64,000 nucleotides of DNA from Nymphaea colorata. Lineage: Eukaryota > Streptophyta > Magnoliopsida > Nymphaeales > Nymphaeaceae. Positions 60,567 through 64,000 of this stretch are shown piece by piece. Both the position numbers and the translations under genes were made by a program. The notes beneath the pieces are model-generated. The model made no database searches, was not told the DNA's origin, and saw only the letters and a list, made by a program, of their open reading frames with translations. Every line of letters begins with the position of its first letter. Within the stretch, counting starts at the first letter, position 1. The DNA is taken from contig NC_045143.1 of assembly GCF_008831285.2 (NCBI RefSeq), forward strand, positions 17,024,464-17,088,463. The letters run 5' to 3'.

Positions 60567-62249
60567 GACCCATCATTATCTTTCTTCAAACTTTATTAAT
60601 CTTCATGTTTTACACTGTGGAAATCAATCACAAAAATGAGTTTTATAAGCTTAAAATGATGATATTGACTATTAAGATCTTATTTTTGCATTGTAATGCC
60701 ATTTTAGGTAGAGTTCTATTGTTTTGAGGACCAAGATTTACGTCTACATTTTACACTAAAATGATATGGAATGTTAAAAGCGGGTGTGACAAATTCAGCA
60801 CACTTTTTCTATCAATCTTTTGTAAGAGATCTTCTAGATCCCAAAAGCAATAAATTCCAGAAATCATAATAAATAACAATTTAACATTAATTTCAAACTT
60901 AAGCACGTTTGAAAGTGATTATGCGAGCCAATGCATATGAACGACACGAGATGGTGTTTCAATTTTTGATACACATGAAAGAAACGTGTGAGCTCCACCT
61001 ACTCGGTGAAAATCGGTTGAAGTAGGCAGGATCCGAGGGGTGGAGCCGGTCCGACGAATAACGTTTCCAGGGAACTTCAACCCCAAAGCTCTGTCTCCTT
61101 GATTTCCTCTATTTACTCAATAGCCGCCGGCAACCCGGACGACTGATGGCTACCCGCAGCGCCCGTGACAGATGACATCTCCTTCTCTTCTTCACTGGTT
61201 TTTCTCTCCAACTCACTTCCTCTCGATCTCGCGTTCTCTCAACTGTTTTCTCCTTGCCCACCTCCTGCAGCCCAAATGCACCAATGGCCTCATATTCCGA
61301 CTATTTTTTCTTAATTAAGCATGACCTCAAACGAAAGAGACTCATGTAAAAAGAAAACAGAGAAGTGGTAGTTATGAGTAGCTGCATTCTACCGCTATAC
61401 TTTCGAAAACATATCAAACATTTCTTTGCCATAATTTGCTTTTCAGCCAATTGAGTAAACATGAGAAGGGCACAAGAAATTGAGCATAAAACATGTGTTT
61501 TCATTTTCCTTCTAACAACCAATTTTTATCAAATCAAGTCAATTTTCATGTTCACCTATTATTTTTGCCTTTTGTACTTGAGATTTTTTGGCTATCTATT
61601 CTTTTGCTTTGCCCAGATATCCAACCTAGCTTGTTTTCTAGTTGAATAAGAATTGGGCAGTCCTTGTTCTCCTTTATCCAATTCCCTAGATATTTGATCT
61701 ATGGGTAGCAAAGTTGATGGCGTGGAGGGAGTTGGGTAGCCAGAATGATAAAACTAGGTTGTGCACATATTTTTTGTAGTTGAACCATGAAGTTATAAAC
61801 TACTATTCAAGTCTTTGTTCGTTTTCATTGGTGTTTTTTCTCTGTTAGAGATCTTTTCATTAGTTTTATCATTATTGAGTAAGCAAATTGTTCGAATAGT
61901 TTTCATTTTCTATGCCATATACATAGAAATGTTGAGATCTTTTAATGTTAGCAAATGAGGTTGTTATATTTGTAAGCACATCTACTCCTATTTTTTATTG
62001 CTAATAGTTGTGGTAGGACTTTGATTTTTATCGCATTGATTTGTAGTGATTTTTGATATCTGATGAGCTTTTTCTCAGTAACCATGAAAAAAAGTGAATC
62101 AATTAGCTCCATAGCCAAATCGTCTTTCCTAGAATGGTGAATGAAACCTTCATCCATCATGACATTGAAACGACTGAAATTCTTAAATTCCTCATTTTAT
62201 AAATATATTGACATTGAGTTGAGAAGATAGGTGACTTATGTAATGATTT
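60180..62249. other. non-coding AT-rich stretch
   Basis: It contains a long AT microsatellite and a CT/CA-rich tract near 60285-60328. A locally GC-richer patch at 61010-61270 has no recognisable coding sequence. Confidence 0.45.
60528..60562. repeat. AT microsatellite
   Basis: An uninterrupted AT run of about 35 bases. Confidence 0.95.
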
Positions 62250-63057
62250 AATTAAAGTAAAAAATGTCGTCACCTAAAAGCAAAATTTCAGTAAAATTTA
62301 AGGCCTCCCGTATGTCCATGCCTTCTTGTTTACCAAATAAAACCATTTTAAAGAATTGTAGATGATAAATATTTAACCAAGACTTCAAAGTCCAAGTCAT
62401 TGAGATTATTTTGTTTCGAAGGGTTTGGGCACGTGGCTCGTCATAAATGCTATCCATATCAGATACCAGATCTGAAACATTAAAATTGGCTCGTTATCGA
62501 ACACAAGGACTAGTTCCAGGCTAAATAATAAGCCGCCTTAAATTCTACCAAAAAAGCAGAAGAAGACGTAGATTTCAGTATCAGTTGATTCAGAGGAGAC
62601 CCGCTAAACAGATTGACGTGGAGACTGACAGAGTCCCCTGATTCAGATGCTACAGAAGTTGCAGAAGCGAGCACATCATTTGTTGACGAAATGGCAACTG
62701 GCTGCTGATTTGAGAATATACAAGAGTATAGAAATATCTTTGACAATTGACGAACTCCTTACTCTAACTCTAACTAAGAGTTCTGACTATATGATTTACT
62801 GGGACCATTCGGAACTGTTTGGCATTAAGAACAAGGTGTGAGTGTTTCATGAATCTAACTTTGTGGTAAATTTTGTAACACGTAAACAAATATCTCATGA
62901 ATCTACTATAATTTTGAGGTAGATTCATAGAATACTCACATGTTCTTAACACCAAACAGCCCCTCGACGAACTAAAGAGACAATGTGATGGCTGCATATC
63001 TTTAGAAAGAAAATAAAATTGCAAAGAAGAATTAGAAGGTATGAACATTTTTCTGAA
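62250..63057. repeat. duplicated segment, copy B (partner 51130-51933)
   Basis: It is collinear with copy A and lies just 3' of the FHY1-like gene. A minus-strand frame (62510-62746, SSTNDVLASATSVASESGDS) is partly conserved in copy A, but a 1-base indel changes its end, so coding is doubtful. It may be part of the FHY1 3'UTR or of an unknown neighbouring gene. Confidence 0.85.
62812..62963. mobile_element. 150-bp MITE inside duplicated segment B
   Basis: It has the same terminal inverted repeats (GAACTGTTTGGCATTAAGAA on the left, TTCTTAACACCAAACAGCCCC on the right) and the same position as the element at 51691-51840. Its left arm has decayed more than that of copy A. Confidence 0.65.
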
Positions 63058-63211
63058 TGCCGAGATAATTCTAGGAAGAAACGGTCGAATAAATAGCTGT
63101 GATAGCAACTTTTTGCACAGCTAGTAAGGTTTTGCATGTGATTAATTTACTGCGAAGTACATAATTTATTTTGTCACAAAATGATCATGTTTATGCAACA
63201 AGAAGTCTAAA

Positions 63212-64000
63212 CTAAAGCATAAGTGAGGAGAAATACTGCTCAAATTCTTGATCGATTGTCGGTTTCCTCTCACACTTAACACTGCCTGCATCCCAAAAAA
63301 AAACAGTTAAACTACATCATGTATACTTGCAGAGATTATAAGGCCTTCAATGAAATTTGCAAGATTCACCTTGGCCATTCGATCCACCGGAAGAGAGCAG
63401 ATAGATAGGCGAAGGTGCATCACTGAAATACAGGGAGGTGTCGTTATCTGTGTTTCGACATGCCTCAAAGTCGATTAGCTCATCATAGCTTATGCCCAAG
63501 TCTAGCAGCTGATCGTATCCTGAATATGAAAATTCTGTTTCATCATCTAAACATTCATTCAAATTTTCAACGTCCACCTCCCTATCTAGGACACCAATAC
63601 AGTTCAACAGCTTGGTGGGAGAGTTTGATTCTTTTCTTGCAAGTTCTGTTTTTTCTTCTTTCTCACTGTCCTTTGATTTCCTTGTGATTGTTCTGCTATC
63701 TAAGGAATACAAATTTTCCCTGAAAGTGCTACCATCAGAATCTTCAGAGAAGGAAGATTGTTTAATTTCATCTTGTGAACCAAAAGGCATTCTGATGCGG
63801 AAGTCACCAAAAGAGTTGTTGCTTCCAGTGCAAGAACTTGAATCTCCGGACCAAGTTACCAGTTTGGTGTATCCTCCGCCACTATCTGTAGGTGATAAAA
63901 CATCAGTGAGCATGCTCTTGGGATCACAGTCCTTCGATCCATACATAGACTTCTGATTACAAGTGCCAGTGTTAGATTCAATGCCTTGTTGCTCAAAGCT
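63212..64000 (-). CDS. FHY1: FHY1-like protein (FAR-RED ELONGATED HYPOCOTYL 1), 3' part
   Basis: The coding exon enters from the right edge (64000) and runs to 63370 (donor CAAG|GTGAAT). The final exon is 63285-63212 (acceptor GATGCAG|GC), in frame, stop TAG at 63214-63212. Together they give 234 residues in this window. The C-terminus reads KPTIDQEFEQYFSSLML, essentially the invariant tail of FHY1/FHL proteins that binds light-activated phytochrome A. Just before it, SPIYLLSSGGSNGQ corresponds to the family's YVLSSGRWSVNQ. The acidic middle part is Ser-rich and variable, as usual. The N-terminal nuclear-localisation region lies beyond the window, but its duplicate is visible at 51941-52138. 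FHY1 carries phytochrome A into the nucleus in far-red light. No stop or frameshift is seen, so this copy looks functional as far as it goes. Confidence 0.87.

Overview
This is nuclear DNA from a flowering plant. The intergenic DNA is long and AT-rich, split genes have GT-AG introns, promoters carry TATA boxes, and every recognisable protein belongs to a land-plant family. I cannot fix the species. The plant-specialised-metabolism remnants (terpene synthase, UDP-glycosyltransferase) are compatible with many angiosperm orders.

Layout, left to right. A RING-type E3 ubiquitin ligase of the RDUF/zinc-ribbon class lies at 200-1375 (+). About 15 kb of non-coding DNA follows, holding a small solo LTR (9946-10128) and a Tourist-like MITE (11068-11312). 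A two-exon PCS1-type aspartic protease lies at 16463-18204 (+). A second non-coding stretch of about 16 kb leads to a tiny ROTUNDIFOLIA-like/DEVIL peptide gene at 34147-34389 (+) with a clear TATA box. A third gene-poor stretch of about 13 kb contains a GC-rich island with four G-boxes (37252-37358) and no recognisable gene. A GT-gamma-type trihelix transcription factor lies at 47376-48773 (-), with a TATA candidate and a long CT/GA repeat upstream.

From about 51 kb to the end the character changes: this is a graveyard of gene fragments. It holds a broken copy of an FHY1-like gene (51.1-52.1 kb, -), two exons of the mismatch-repair gene PMS1 (53.36-53.83 kb, -), a 1.74 kb almost perfect palindrome (54681-56421), a possible LRR exon scrap, a frameshifted and truncated UDP-glycosyltransferase (58008-58962, +), and the last exon of a terpene synthase with an in-frame stop (59916-60179, +). 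The 3' part of an apparently intact FHY1-like gene (63212-64000, -) runs off the right edge. The broken FHY1 copy and the region around the intact copy share about 0.8 kb of nearby sequence. They differ by a deletion of about 0.9 kb that removed the conserved C-terminus.

The intact genes do not form a pathway. They are unrelated single genes: ubiquitination, an anti-cell-death protease, a growth-regulating small peptide, a transcription factor, and a phytochrome A nuclear-import factor. The most unusual object is the palindrome, which would fold into a long hairpin RNA if transcribed and lies inside the cluster of broken genes.
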